DNA from: Patescibacteria group bacterium
GTDB taxonomy: Bacteria; Patescibacteriota; Minisyncoccia; Phycocordibacterales; GWA1-40-21
DNA: 19,942 nucleotides
Assembly: GCA_018971765.1 (NCBI GenBank)
Contig: JAGXAA010000010.1
Coordinates: 1-19,942, forward strand
Direction: 5' to 3'
Made by a program: the position numbers and the translations under genes. Under the pieces are notes generated by a model. The model had not been told where the DNA came from. It made no database searches and saw only the letters and a list, made by a program, of their open reading frames with translations. Shown here piece after piece: positions 1-7,022 of the stretch. Every line of letters begins with the position of its first letter. Positions within the stretch are counted from its first letter, which is position 1.

Positions 1-18
1 GTCGAACAGTCAATATGC

Positions 19-44
19 TGTACAGTTAACCTTATGAGGTGACA
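19..44 (+). repeat. Left terminal inverted repeat of the IS481-like element
   Basis: 26 bp matching the reverse complement of 992-1017 at 21 positions. The mismatches are at repeat positions 4 and 16-19. Confidence 0.85.
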
Positions 45-114
45 TTTCTGATAGATTGGGGTGACAAAGGTTAATTATCAGAATTCATAAGGGCGAAAGC
101 CGAAAAAACAATTT

Positions 115-1014
115 ATGGCAAACAAGAATCAAACACCGGCATATCCGGTTAAAATAAGACAGAAGTGGTATTTCTTAGCGGAGAAGGCGGGCAAAACAGT
201 CAAAGAGGTTTGTGATTTGTACTCCATTTCTCACAAAACATATTACAAATGGAGAGAAAAAGATCGCTGTTCAAGAAAATACGAGCCTCGAAAGGAACAT
301 CCGAACACCAAAATCAAAGGAGAGATCAAGACATTCATTTACGAGCAAAAAATGAGAATAAATTACGGTCCGCTAAAAATGAAGCTGTTAATCAAGAGGA
401 GATTCAATGTTGATGTTTCCACGACGGCTATTTACAAATTCTACAAAAAGAAAGGTCTGATTTTTCGTCCTCAAAAGAAGTTAGCTTGGTATGCTCCGCT
501 CAAAGAAGCGGTGATTTCCAGAGCTCCGGGCGAGGTGGTTCAAATTGACGCTAAATATGTCTGGGAAGACAATACGCGCAAATACCAAAGGACTTTCATT
601 GATATTTACACAGGCATACAATACGCGACAATCACAAATACCATGAGCGCGGAAGATACCATCAACGCCTTCCTTCTGGCTGAAACATATTTTCAATTCA
701 AGATATTGGGAATACAGAGCGACAACGGAAGCGAGAATCGCGGAGATTTTCATAAACACCTGGTTGATAAAGGAATCGCTCATTACTTCATTCCAAAGTC
801 ATCTCCGAATTGGGATGGAGCGGTAGAGCGAGCCCATGGGGTGATTGATCAAGAGTATTACTTGAATCCCAGAAAAACATGGAAGACACTGCCTGAGTAT
901 TTGCAATTCTACAACTACGAAAGAATCCATCTTGGGAAGTACCTTAATGGCATGATTCCGGTCGAGAAATTGAATTATTATTTATCTAAAGTGTCACCCT
1001 TGAAGGTTAACTGA
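115..1014 (+). CDS. IS481-like DDE transposase (integrase core)
   Basis: This 299-aa protein moves the surrounding insertion sequence by cut-and-paste or copy-out transposition. An N-terminal helix-turn-helix region lies at about residues 20-50 (KTVKEVCDLYSISHKTYYKW), followed by a linker and an RNase H-fold integrase core. The three catalytic acidic residues are visible: D145 (VVQIDAKYV), D203 (IQSDNGSEN) and E238 (GAVERAHGV), with 34 residues between the second D and the E, as expected for IS3/IS481-type enzymes. The ATG at 115 has no clear Shine-Dalgarno sequence, and the stop lies inside the right inverted repeat. The frame is intact and the length is normal, so the element may be active. 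IS481 is preferred over IS3 because one ORF encodes both domains with no frameshift. Confidence 0.9.
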   Translation: MANKNQTPAYPVKIRQKWYFLAEKAGKTVKEVCDLYSISHKTYYKWREKDRCSRKYEPRKEHPNTKIKGEIKTFIYEQKMRINYGPLKMKLLIKRRFNVDVSTTAIYKFYKKKGLIFRPQKKLAWYAPLKEAVISRAPGEVVQIDAKYVWEDNTRKYQRTFIDIYTGIQYATITNTMSAEDTINAFLLAETYFQFKILGIQSDNGSENRGDFHKHLVDKGIAHYFIPKSSPNWDGAVERAHGVIDQEYYLNPRKTWKTLPEYLQFYNYERIHLGKYLNGMIPVEKLNYYLSKVSPLKVN

Positions 1015-1017
1015 ACA
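992..1017 (-). repeat. Right terminal inverted repeat of the IS481-like element
   Basis: Reverse-complement partner of 19-44. It overlaps the last codons and stop of the transposase gene. Confidence 0.85.
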
Positions 1018-1066
1018 TTTCCGTCAAATTGTCGATGGGGATAAGAATCCGCCATGTCCCACCGCA

Positions 1067-1103
1067 CCACCCCAGACCGACATCGGATGTCGGTCTGGGG
1101 TGG
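1067..1103. terminator. Very strong GC-rich hairpin downstream of the archease gene
   Basis: Eighteen bases at 1067-1084 are perfectly complementary to 1086-1103, with a single base between, so an RNA would fold with a small loop opened from the top pairs. It begins about 10 bases past the archease stop and ends 50 bases from the IS right end. Neither strand has a clear U-tract after it, so a classical intrinsic terminator is not certain. An mRNA 3'-end stabiliser is equally possible. Confidence 0.55.
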
Positions 1104-1113
1104 ATCGTTCATT

Positions 1114-1521
1114 TTAAATCTCGAAAACAAGATTGGCTTCCCACACTCCGCTTTCCGTCTGTTTCACTTTCACTTCGTGATAAGTTACGGCCTTTATGTT
1201 TCTATGAAATGACTCGACGGAAATCCCAAAAAGTTTGGCTCTCAAAGCGGTCGGCTGAATTTTGTAAAAAATTATGTGAGTGTAAGATTCTTTATTCGCG
1301 GAAGCGAGAGACAAAACTTCATTGAGAAAATCAGCGAGGAGATCCGTCGCGTCAAGAGACTTCAAGGATATTTCTCTTTCCGTTTTTTCCGTCGCGAATT
1401 TCTGCGCCGGCTTTAAGACATACATAATCCCGAAAAAAATATCGGTAAAAAGCTGTTCCAAATTTTTACCCTGCGCCGTCATTCTTATGTCGGCTATATG
1501 TTCGCTAATTTTATAAGGCAT
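1114..1521 (-). CDS. Archease (tRNA-splicing ligase activator family)
   Basis: This 135-aa protein matches the archease family. Archeases help the RNA ligase RtcB complete its guanylylated-histidine catalytic cycle, which joins RNA 2',3'-cyclic phosphate ends to 5'-OH ends. Family landmarks are present in order: HIADIRM near the N-terminus (D11), DLLADFLNEVL at 60-70, and IKAVTYHEVKV at 109-119. The chain ends at VFEI, where family members more often end in a D-containing VFDV/VFDI that helps bind the metal, so E134 is a conservative variant. The start at 1521 fits the usual position before the H-x-A-D motif. No RtcB gene lies in the window. The neighbouring IS ends about 100 bases past the stop. 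Assignment is from motif recognition and full-length architecture. Confidence 0.85.
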   Translation of the reverse strand: MPYKISEHIADIRMTAQGKNLEQLFTDIFFGIMYVLKPAQKFATEKTEREISLKSLDATDLLADFLNEVLSLASANKESYTHIIFYKIQPTALRAKLFGISVESFHRNIKAVTYHEVKVKQTESGVWEANLVFEI

Positions 1522-1542
1522 ATATTATAGTTTTTAGATTGC

Positions 1543-1575
1543 AGATTGTCGGATTGTTGGATTGTTGGATTGTCA
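1543..1575. repeat. Short tandem GGATTGTT repeat
   Basis: A run of near-identical 8-base units (GATTGTCG, GATTGTTG, GATTGTTG, GATTGTC) lies directly upstream of the archease start. It looks like slippage-generated low-complexity DNA. Confidence 0.6.
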
Positions 1576-1644
1576 ATTTTAATAATAACATTTCAAGAAA
1601 ATTATTTGAATAAGCCCATAAATTTATCAGGAATCAAAATAAAG

Positions 1645-1673
1645 AAGCCGCCAAGTTTCCAACTTGGCGGCTT
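1645..1673 (-). terminator. Rho-independent terminator for reverse-strand transcription
   Basis: A perfect 13-bp stem (1645-1657 with 1661-1673) closes a 3-base loop. Read on the reverse strand it is followed by the T-rich stretch CTTTATTTTGATT. It lies just past the end of the small reverse-strand ORF at 1688-1927, so it would end that transcript or read-through from nrdJ. Confidence 0.7.
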
Positions 1674-1687
1674 GCAAATATTAAAAA

Positions 1688-1927
1688 CTAAATTTCAAAA
1701 GTTTTATCTTTTAGATCTTTTAGATCTTTTGCAACATATTTTGCAAAAGACCAGATTTTATAAAAGTAACTTTTTGCGCGAAAAAGAATAGATAATGAAA
1801 TCATTTCTATTCTCAAACAACAACTTGGAATGCAGGGAACACCCATCTTGTTTATCAGAATGGGCATTCCGTCATCGCCCACCCGACCAGAAATAAAAGC
1901 TTCTAAAAACTGCCGGAAGCTATGCAT
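1688..1927 (-). CDS. Small hypothetical protein
   Basis: This 79-aa open frame has no family I recognise. Support for it being real comes from its signals. An AAGGAG Shine-Dalgarno sequence (reverse strand, 1934-1939) sits 6 bases before the ATG, and a strong terminator (1645-1673) follows the stop. The N-terminal part (FRQFLEAFISGRVGDDGMPILINKM) looks like ordinary protein and is followed by three cysteines. The C-terminal part includes KDLKDLKDK, encoded by a tandem repeat of the DNA TTTTAGATC, so the tail may be recent or non-conserved. It starts 134 bases after the nrdJ stop on the same strand and could be co-transcribed. A decayed gene fragment remains possible. Confidence 0.45.
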   Translation of the reverse strand: MHSFRQFLEAFISGRVGDDGMPILINKMGVPCIPSCCLRIEMISLSILFRAKSYFYKIWSFAKYVAKDLKDLKDKTFEI

Positions 1928-1933
1928 ACAATT

Positions 1934-1939
1934 CTCCTT
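1934..1939 (-). promoter_or_regulatory. Shine-Dalgarno site of the 79-aa ORF
   Basis: AAGGAG on the reverse strand with 6-base spacing to the ATG at 1927. It is the main evidence that the small ORF is translated. Confidence 0.65.
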
Positions 1940-2061
1940 TCCAAAAAGTTAAAAAGATAAATTTTGACAATATCTATACAAACTGTAATTGTTTTTTCTG
2001 AAAAGTCAATATGCTTTAAAAGCCGACAAATTAGCCGTAATTTAAAAATATTCACAACCAA

Positions 2062-4344
2062 TTAAACAATTTCGCAGACTCCGGCGACGCAAGCCAGCTC
2101 TTTCTTCACTTCCGTTTCGTCTGCCTTCTCGTAGGTTACAATCTTGGAAAAATCTATATGAGCAAACTTTTTCAGAGCTTCATCGTATGTCTTTTCGTCG
2201 ATTTCTTCATAAGGAGCCATTTGGTAAATATGGTCGGTTCTCGGCAAGAAAGACAAACCGCCGATAATGTCCCAATTCCCGTAGAGCCAGTTGGCCACAT
2301 CGATCCATTCTTCTTCTCCGACCGATATCGTGATTGAAGGATTGTGTTCCGTATAATTTTCTTTGACGAGCTTCCAGTGTTCAAGCTGTTCCAAAGCCGT
2401 CAGGTCGTCTCTGAAAAGCGACCCTTCCGGCGCTTTCACCGGAAATTCAAATATGTAAGTATTGGCGCCGTCTCTTGATTGTCCGACTTCCGGATGATAA
2501 GGAACGCCCTGATCGCGAAGCATCTTGAATAGAGAATCGGTCGCGGAAATTCGGACTCTTCTTATGTAATATTGAGAATGTCTGGCGTGCATTCCGGAGG
2601 CGCAATCCACCATCTGCGACAATGTTCCGGACGGTTTGACGCAAGTAACGCAAGTCGAGGAATTTATCTTGAACCTTTTTGCGTACGATTCGTTTATTCG
2701 TATCGCTTCGTTTTTGAGTTTTTTGAGAGTGTCGGCATTTCTTACGGCCGGACAATCCCACTGTCCGGTTATGGAAATTCCGAGCAGTCTTTCTTTTTTG
2801 CAATTCTCTTCCCAAGATTTCGACAAATAGCCGAATTTAACGAGCGTCGATTGGTATGTTCCCAAAATCGCGGCTACTCTTATTTTCCTCAAAAGAGACT
2901 TTTCATCGTCTTCCGCTCTGGCGACGATTTCCGACAAATTGCAGAATTGCTTTGATTTCAAAATTATTTCTCCGCAAGGATTCGTTCCCAAATCGCTTAT
3001 CTGACCTTTTAACGCTTTCAATCTTCTCTCCGGCAAAGTTTTTGCCAAACCGCCCCTGTTGAATATGCCCCTTTCCCCAGACCCGCTTTTCATAAGGGCG
3101 ACCCATTCGTCTAAAAATTCCGCATTCGTCGGCTTTTGAACGTAAACGGCGGAATTATTGGCGATGCTTCTCTGCGGTTCGTTCAGATAAAATTGCCCTT
3201 TCTTGGAATCCCTCATCATTTCATCGTCAAGATCGGAGAGGGATATTAGCGCGCTTCTGCGCACGCCTCCGGACACCACGCAATCTCCGATGCAACAGAT
3301 AATGTCGTGCGCGTCCAAATTGGTAAGCATTCTTCCCTGTCTCTTGAGAATTTTCATCCGCGAAAAGTCAAGAAGTCTTTTGAGCGGTTCAGGACCGGAA
3401 GACTTGCCTCCCATAGTCTTCAGCCTCGCTCCAGCCGGACGAAGTTGCGAATAATCGAATTCGATGTCGCCTCCCTCATACCATGTCTTCATTCCCAAAT
3501 GAAGCGCGTCAGCCCAGCCTTCTTTAGTGTCGGCGATTATATGAGTCGGAAATTTCTTCCCCGTCTGCGGCTTGATTTGCGGCAAAGCTTGAATATTTTG
3601 GCTTTCCACGGAGAAGCCGACACCCGCTCCGCACATAGAGATGTACATGATTTCCGCGAAATCCTGAAATGTCGACGGCGCTATGAAGGAACAATTATAA
3701 GCGCAAACATTGGTCTTTCTGGCGGCCTGTCCTGCGAATTGCAAAAGTCTCATTGAAGGCATCGCTTCTTGGTTGAGAATAGCGTCTCGGACTTCCTTGT
3801 ATTCGGATTCCTTTAGAAGTTTGCCGAGATTCTCTCTCATAAAACTCATGTATCTGTCCACCGTTTCAATCCATGTCTCCCGCCTTCCTTCCTCTTCTAT
3901 CCATTTGGAATAAGTCCTGTAATAAACGAATTCGCCCAGCGGACTTTTGAAATATTTTTTGCTTTGTTCCGTCAATTTTCTGACTTTTTCCGGAACTCGA
4001 ACTCCTTTCTCCCTAAGTTTCGATCTTTTATCGCGATATAAAATGTATGATTTGGCGGTCTTGACGTATTCGCTCAATATAAGCTCTTTTTCCACGGTGT
4101 CCTGTATTCCTTCCACGGTCGGCACGAAATTCTTGAATTTTTTGACGATTCTCACCAAATCGCCCAAGACTTTATTGGCGACAAGTCTGGCTTCTTCTTC
4201 CGAACCTTCTCCGACAGAGATCATAGCTTTATTGATGGCGCTGGTTATCCTTTCGAAATCAAAAGGAACGATTGAACCGTCTCTTTTTTGAACCTTCTCA
4301 ATGAAGCTTGCTTCTTTGCCGCCGCTCTTTGAATCTTTGACCAT
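2062..4344 (-). CDS. nrdJ: Adenosylcobalamin-dependent (class II) ribonucleoside-triphosphate reductase
   Basis: This 760-aa enzyme reduces ribonucleotides to deoxyribonucleotides using a thiyl radical generated from coenzyme B12, and needs neither oxygen nor a separate radical subunit. Residues about 14-105 form an ATP-cone regulatory domain (VQKRDGSIVPFDFERI; SYILYRDKRSKLREK). The catalytic barrel follows, with C218 (NVCAYNCSF) and C468 (KQFCNLSE) as the likely substrate-reducing pair and NPCGEI (455-460), whose C457 is the thiyl-radical cysteine. The C-terminus ends in C752-x4-C757 (ACVAGVCEIV), the swinging re-reduction pair seen in Lactobacillus-type RTPR. The length fits that monomeric group plus an ATP cone. 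No Shine-Dalgarno sequence precedes the ATG. No cobalamin biosynthesis or transport gene is in the window, so B12 is presumably salvaged. Confidence 0.95.
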   Translation of the reverse strand: MVKDSKSGGKEASFIEKVQKRDGSIVPFDFERITSAINKAMISVGEGSEEEARLVANKVLGDLVRIVKKFKNFVPTVEGIQDTVEKELILSEYVKTAKSYILYRDKRSKLREKGVRVPEKVRKLTEQSKKYFKSPLGEFVYYRTYSKWIEEEGRRETWIETVDRYMSFMRENLGKLLKESEYKEVRDAILNQEAMPSMRLLQFAGQAARKTNVCAYNCSFIAPSTFQDFAEIMYISMCGAGVGFSVESQNIQALPQIKPQTGKKFPTHIIADTKEGWADALHLGMKTWYEGGDIEFDYSQLRPAGARLKTMGGKSSGPEPLKRLLDFSRMKILKRQGRMLTNLDAHDIICCIGDCVVSGGVRRSALISLSDLDDEMMRDSKKGQFYLNEPQRSIANNSAVYVQKPTNAEFLDEWVALMKSGSGERGIFNRGGLAKTLPERRLKALKGQISDLGTNPCGEIILKSKQFCNLSEIVARAEDDEKSLLRKIRVAAILGTYQSTLVKFGYLSKSWEENCKKERLLGISITGQWDCPAVRNADTLKKLKNEAIRINESYAKRFKINSSTCVTCVKPSGTLSQMVDCASGMHARHSQYYIRRVRISATDSLFKMLRDQGVPYHPEVGQSRDGANTYIFEFPVKAPEGSLFRDDLTALEQLEHWKLVKENYTEHNPSITISVGEEEWIDVANWLYGNWDIIGGLSFLPRTDHIYQMAPYEEIDEKTYDEALKKFAHIDFSKIVTYEKADETEVKKELACVAGVCEIV

Positions 4345-4589
4345 AATGTTTTAAAAAATTATCACTGATAAAAAATATTTCAAGTAATTTTAACTCAAAA
4401 CAAAAAACAAAAAAAGAGAGCGCAAGCGAAAATCACTACGAGAGATTGAAAAATATCTTATGTAAAGCGAACATAAAAAAATCCGTTGAAAAATAATGGA
4501 AGCAAAGAAATTATTTTCTGAAAAAAATTAAAACGACAAATATTATTTTAAATTTCTTAAAAAACAGAGGCGCGCGGTTGTGGAAAAAA
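4345..4589. other. AT-rich intergenic region upstream of nrdJ
   Basis: 245 bases with many A and T runs. I looked on the reverse strand for an AdoCbl riboswitch (conserved B12-box type sequence, multi-helix leader) and for NrdR-box palindromes and saw neither. No convincing -35/-10 pair at standard spacing is present, although a GATAAT lies about 13 bases before the nrdJ ATG. Confidence 0.4.
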
Positions 4590-5090
4590 TCACTTTTGGC
4601 TAAAAATTGCTTTTTCGCCCGTTTTTAAATCGTAAAAATCGGACATTCCGGAATTCAGCTCCAAAACATAACGAACTTTAAAGGGGGGAGTAAATATTTT
4701 AGGATAAGTATCGGGAGAAATATTTTTTTCAATGTGAACGATATTAAAATTTTCATCAATCCAGATTATGTCTATGGAGAAAAGCATATCTTTCATCCAA
4801 ATGCTCTGATAATCAGAGCCGTCAAAAATGAAGAACATTCCATAATCGACGGGAATCGATGTTCGTTCGCCTAGACCTTTTATTCTTTTCTCTTCCGTAT
4901 CCGCCAGATAAACCGGAATTCGACTTTTTCTTGCGATAACATATTTAATGGCGTCACTCTTCGGCATCTTGGAAGCGATGACATCGGCTGACTGACCATT
5001 ATTATTAAACGCAAACTTGAGAAATGATGGCGTAAGCCCCACGATTAGAGAGATGAAGACGAGCAACAATGAGATTTTAAAAAAATTCAT
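4590..5090 (-). CDS. DUF192 family protein, membrane-anchored
   Basis: This 166-aa protein has a hydrophobic N-terminal segment at about residues 5-25 (FFKISLLLVFISLIVGL), which acts as a signal anchor or uncleaved signal peptide, followed by a DUF192 domain of about 110 residues. Family hallmarks are visible: the start of the domain with VYLADTEEKRIKGLGERTSIP, the core FIFDGSDYQSIWMKDMLFSIDIIWID, and the closing VRYVLELNSGMSDFYDLKTGEKA. DUF192 proteins are small secreted or envelope proteins of unknown biochemical function. It lies upstream of nrdJ on the same strand with 245 bases between, so it is probably a separate unit. The family call is strong, but the function remains unknown. Confidence 0.9.
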   Translation of the reverse strand: MNFFKISLLLVFISLIVGLTPSFLKFAFNNNGQSADVIASKMPKSDAIKYVIARKSRIPVYLADTEEKRIKGLGERTSIPVDYGMFFIFDGSDYQSIWMKDMLFSIDIIWIDENFNIVHIEKNISPDTYPKIFTPPFKVRYVLELNSGMSDFYDLKTGEKAIFSQK

Positions 5091-5343
5091 TTGTAAATTT
5101 AATTTTATTTAATTATTACAATAGTATCATTGATTGAAAAAATTTCACAGTTTAGAAATTCATTTTCGGTCCCTAAAACCTAACACCTCTAACCTAAAAC
5201 CTTCCTTAATTTTGCATTTTAAAACAATCGTTGATATTATTTTCGCAGTGAGGCCGCGAGGTCAATCTAAAAAATTTATTAACTAAATCAATTTTGATTT
5301 CTGATTTTAAAAAAATTGGAAATTGGAAATTTTCAAAAAAAAG

Positions 5344-5910
5344 ATGGTTCCTCAAAAAGTTTTTTTCACGAAAGGAGTGGGACGGCACAAAGACTATCTC
5401 CAATCTTTTGAGTTGGCGCTCCGTGACGCCGGAATAGAGACTCAAAATTTAGTGACGGTTTCAAGCATATTCCCCCCCGGATGCAAAAGAATATCCAAAG
5501 AAGAAGGGGTGAAATATATGAAGGCCGGTTCAATTAGGTTCTGCGTTATGAGCCGCAATGCCACCAATGAGCCGAATAGACTTATCGCCGCGTCCGTAGG
5601 GCTCGCAATACCTAAAGACAGCAATCAATACGGCTATCTTAGCGAGCACCATTCTTTCGGCGACACTGAAGAAAGAGCCGGCGACTATGCCGAAGACTTG
5701 GCGGCGACAATGCTCGCCACGACTTTGGGCATAGAGTTTGACTCAAGCAAAGCGTGGGATGAGCGGGAAAAACAATACAAAGCCAGCGGCAAATTCATCA
5801 CCACTTCCAATGTCACCCAATCGGCCCAGGGGCACAAAGACGGATTGTGGACGACAGTCCTCGCCTCGGCAGTATTTGTTTTGGAAGGAGGACAGCCGAA
5901 TACGAATTAG
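5344..5910 (+). CDS. pdaD: Pyruvoyl-dependent arginine decarboxylase
   Basis: This enzyme decarboxylates L-arginine to agmatine, the entry to polyamine synthesis in archaea and some bacteria, using a pyruvoyl group made by self-cleavage. The proenzyme cleavage site is visible as VTVSSIFPPGC: the bond between S40 and S41 is cut and S41 becomes the pyruvoyl group. GYLSEHHSFGDTEERA carries the conserved glutamate (E101 region) expected to act in catalysis. An open frame extends upstream to a TTG at 5323, but the ATG at 5344 is chosen because homologues begin close to P-x-K-V-F-F-T-K-G. That gives 188 aa, normal for the family. No Shine-Dalgarno sequence is seen. No agmatinase, agmatine ureohydrolase or spermidine synthase is nearby. 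The gene converges with the UMP kinase gene at a shared hairpin terminator. Confidence 0.92.
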   Translation: MVPQKVFFTKGVGRHKDYLQSFELALRDAGIETQNLVTVSSIFPPGCKRISKEEGVKYMKAGSIRFCVMSRNATNEPNRLIAASVGLAIPKDSNQYGYLSEHHSFGDTEERAGDYAEDLAATMLATTLGIEFDSSKAWDEREKQYKASGKFITTSNVTQSAQGHKDGLWTTVLASAVFVLEGGQPNTN

Positions 5911-5947
5911 AAAATCATTACTGTAACAGTAATAAAATATAAAAATT

Positions 5948-5971
5948 AGGGCAAACTCTTGGGTTTGCCCT
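5948..5971. terminator. Bidirectional hairpin terminator between pdaD and the UMP kinase gene
   Basis: A 9-bp stem AGGGCAAAC/GTTTGCCCT (5948-5956 with 5963-5971) closes a 6-base loop. On the reverse strand it is followed by TAATTTTTATATTTTATT, so it is a good terminator for the kinase gene and may also end pdaD. A smaller perfect hairpin, ATTACTG/CAGTAAT with a 3-base loop, lies at 5917-5933. Confidence 0.65.
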
Positions 5972-6005
5972 ATGCATTGCGTTGCAGAGATTCGGTTGCT
6001 GATTT

Positions 6006-6830
6006 TTATTCGTATATAAATGTGTCTTTTATATTGTGCAACCTTCTCCTTTTAAAAATTTTAAATGGATATAAATTAGGAGTCAAAAATCCATGGATAG
6101 TCGTCCCCTTAAAACGGTTGCCATTAAGACAGTGTTCAAAATTTTTCAAATTATTTCCATTTATTATTACAACATCAATATCTTTTTTCTCTGCCTCTCT
6201 TGATGCCGTCGGATCAAACGGAGAATTAAGTCCATAAGTCCACTTTTTTGGAATCATCGCTCTGTAATCAGACCATAAAATGGATTTGATTAATTTCACA
6301 TTTTTGCAATTTTCATCATTAGGGTTCTTGTCATAGACACCGTCTATGTTGGTAAGATTGATTACTAGCCGGGCCCCGATGTTTAGAGCAAACCGAACAG
6401 CGCCAAAATCTGTACTGCGCCCAATCTTATAACCTCCAGAAAAAATAACCTGCCTATCTGTTAGGATTTTTTTGTCTGGGTTCTTGATAATCCTTTGATC
6501 CGCTACATTTCCAAAAGCACCCGCCATAAATAAGGCGTTAAGATTTGTGGCTCTTATCCTTATCAAATCAAGAATATTATTACTACTTTCACAATTAAGC
6601 TTTTTACACGCACCTTGATAATTTCTGGCAGTCTTGCCACCTCCACAGACAATGATAAACTTTCTGCCCCGATTTACTTGATTAAGTATGACTTTTTTAA
6701 ATTCAGAAATAAAAGTAGTGTTTATTCCATCCGGAACGATCAGCGACCCTCCGAGCGATATAACCACCCAATTATAAATAGTAGCTTCTATTTTAAAACT
6801 AGAATTAATTCCATGATTAACACCACCCAT
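6006..6830 (-). CDS. pyrH: UMP kinase, archaeal-type (amino acid kinase family)
   Basis: This 274-aa protein of the amino acid kinase fold probably phosphorylates UMP to UDP with ATP. The phosphate-binding start VVISLGGSLI (22-31) is followed by VCGGGKTARNYQ (61-72), then TDFGAVRFALNIGARLVINL, the nucleotide-binding TNIDGVYDKNP, and PFDPTASREAEK. This pattern resembles archaeal UMP kinases more than the bacterial PyrH form. It has about 20 residues before the usual start of the fold and a basic C-terminal tail of about 30 residues (PFKIFKRRRLHNIK) beyond the usual end. The start at 6830 is preceded by AAAGGCGGTGG, a weak Shine-Dalgarno sequence, so a shorter N-terminus is possible but no good internal Met exists. 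A related kinase of the same fold, such as an isopentenyl phosphate or carbamate kinase, is less likely. Confidence 0.8.
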   Translation of the reverse strand: MGGVNHGINSSFKIEATIYNWVVISLGGSLIVPDGINTTFISEFKKVILNQVNRGRKFIIVCGGGKTARNYQGACKKLNCESSNNILDLIRIRATNLNALFMAGAFGNVADQRIIKNPDKKILTDRQVIFSGGYKIGRSTDFGAVRFALNIGARLVINLTNIDGVYDKNPNDENCKNVKLIKSILWSDYRAMIPKKWTYGLNSPFDPTASREAEKKDIDVVIINGNNLKNFEHCLNGNRFKGTTIHGFLTPNLYPFKIFKRRRLHNIKDTFIYE

Positions 6831-6973
6831 AATCCACCGCCTTTCTCTATTAAAATGTCAAAATACAAATATTATCAACAAGTAATAACTTACTGATTTC
6901 AATTAATATATCATACGGAATCTTTTATCGCAACACTCTAAATTCTAAATCTAAATCCTCCCGATAAATTTTT

Positions 6974-7002
6974 TTGACAAAATTAAATTTTTCCATTACA
7001 AT
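6974..7002 (+). promoter_or_regulatory. Near-consensus sigma70-type promoter of typA
   Basis: A perfect -35 TTGACA (6974-6979), a 17-base spacer and a -10 TACAAT (6997-7002) give an expected start near 7009. That leaves a leader of only about 14 bases before the typA ATG, with no Shine-Dalgarno sequence. Confidence 0.85.
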
Positions 7003-7022
7003 GCGGACTTGTTTAAAATATT

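Larger units (their letters stand above)
19..1017 (+). mobile_element. IS481-like insertion sequence, complete
   Basis: A 999-bp element carrying one DDE transposase is bounded by imperfect 26-bp terminal inverted repeats at 19-44 and 992-1017. 21 of 26 positions match, and both ends read TGT(A/T)CAGTTAACCTT then GGTGACA. The right repeat overlaps the transposase stop codon. The left end also holds a second copy of GGTGACA (38-44 and 60-66) and an inverted TTAACCTT/AAGGTTAA pair (26-33 and 67-74), which may be extra transposase-binding sites. No target-site duplication is visible in the flanks: the bases outside are ...ATATGC on the left and TTTCCG... on the right. Either the duplication has decayed, or the ends are a base or two off, or a rearrangement followed insertion. 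Confidence 0.85.

Noticed and set aside
1522..1552. CCGACA-17-TATAAT promoter for archease on the reverse strand
   Set aside because: The TATAAT ends only 2 bases before the ATG, so transcription would start inside the conserved N-terminus. It may be chance in AT-rich DNA, or the real start point differs.
3307..3756. 149-codon forward frame inside nrdJ
   Set aside because: It is a shadow of the well-supported ribonucleotide reductase, with an S/R-rich composition typical of antisense frames.
4345..4589. Cobalamin riboswitch upstream of nrdJ
   Set aside because: No conserved B12-box-like core or suitable multi-stem leader was found by eye. A covariance-model scan would settle it.
5917..5933. 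ATTACTGTAACAGTAAT palindrome (and ATTACTGTACAG near 14312) as LexA-like operators
   Set aside because: The spacing does not match a LexA box, neither is near an SOS-type gene, and the first lies downstream of a stop codon next to a terminator.
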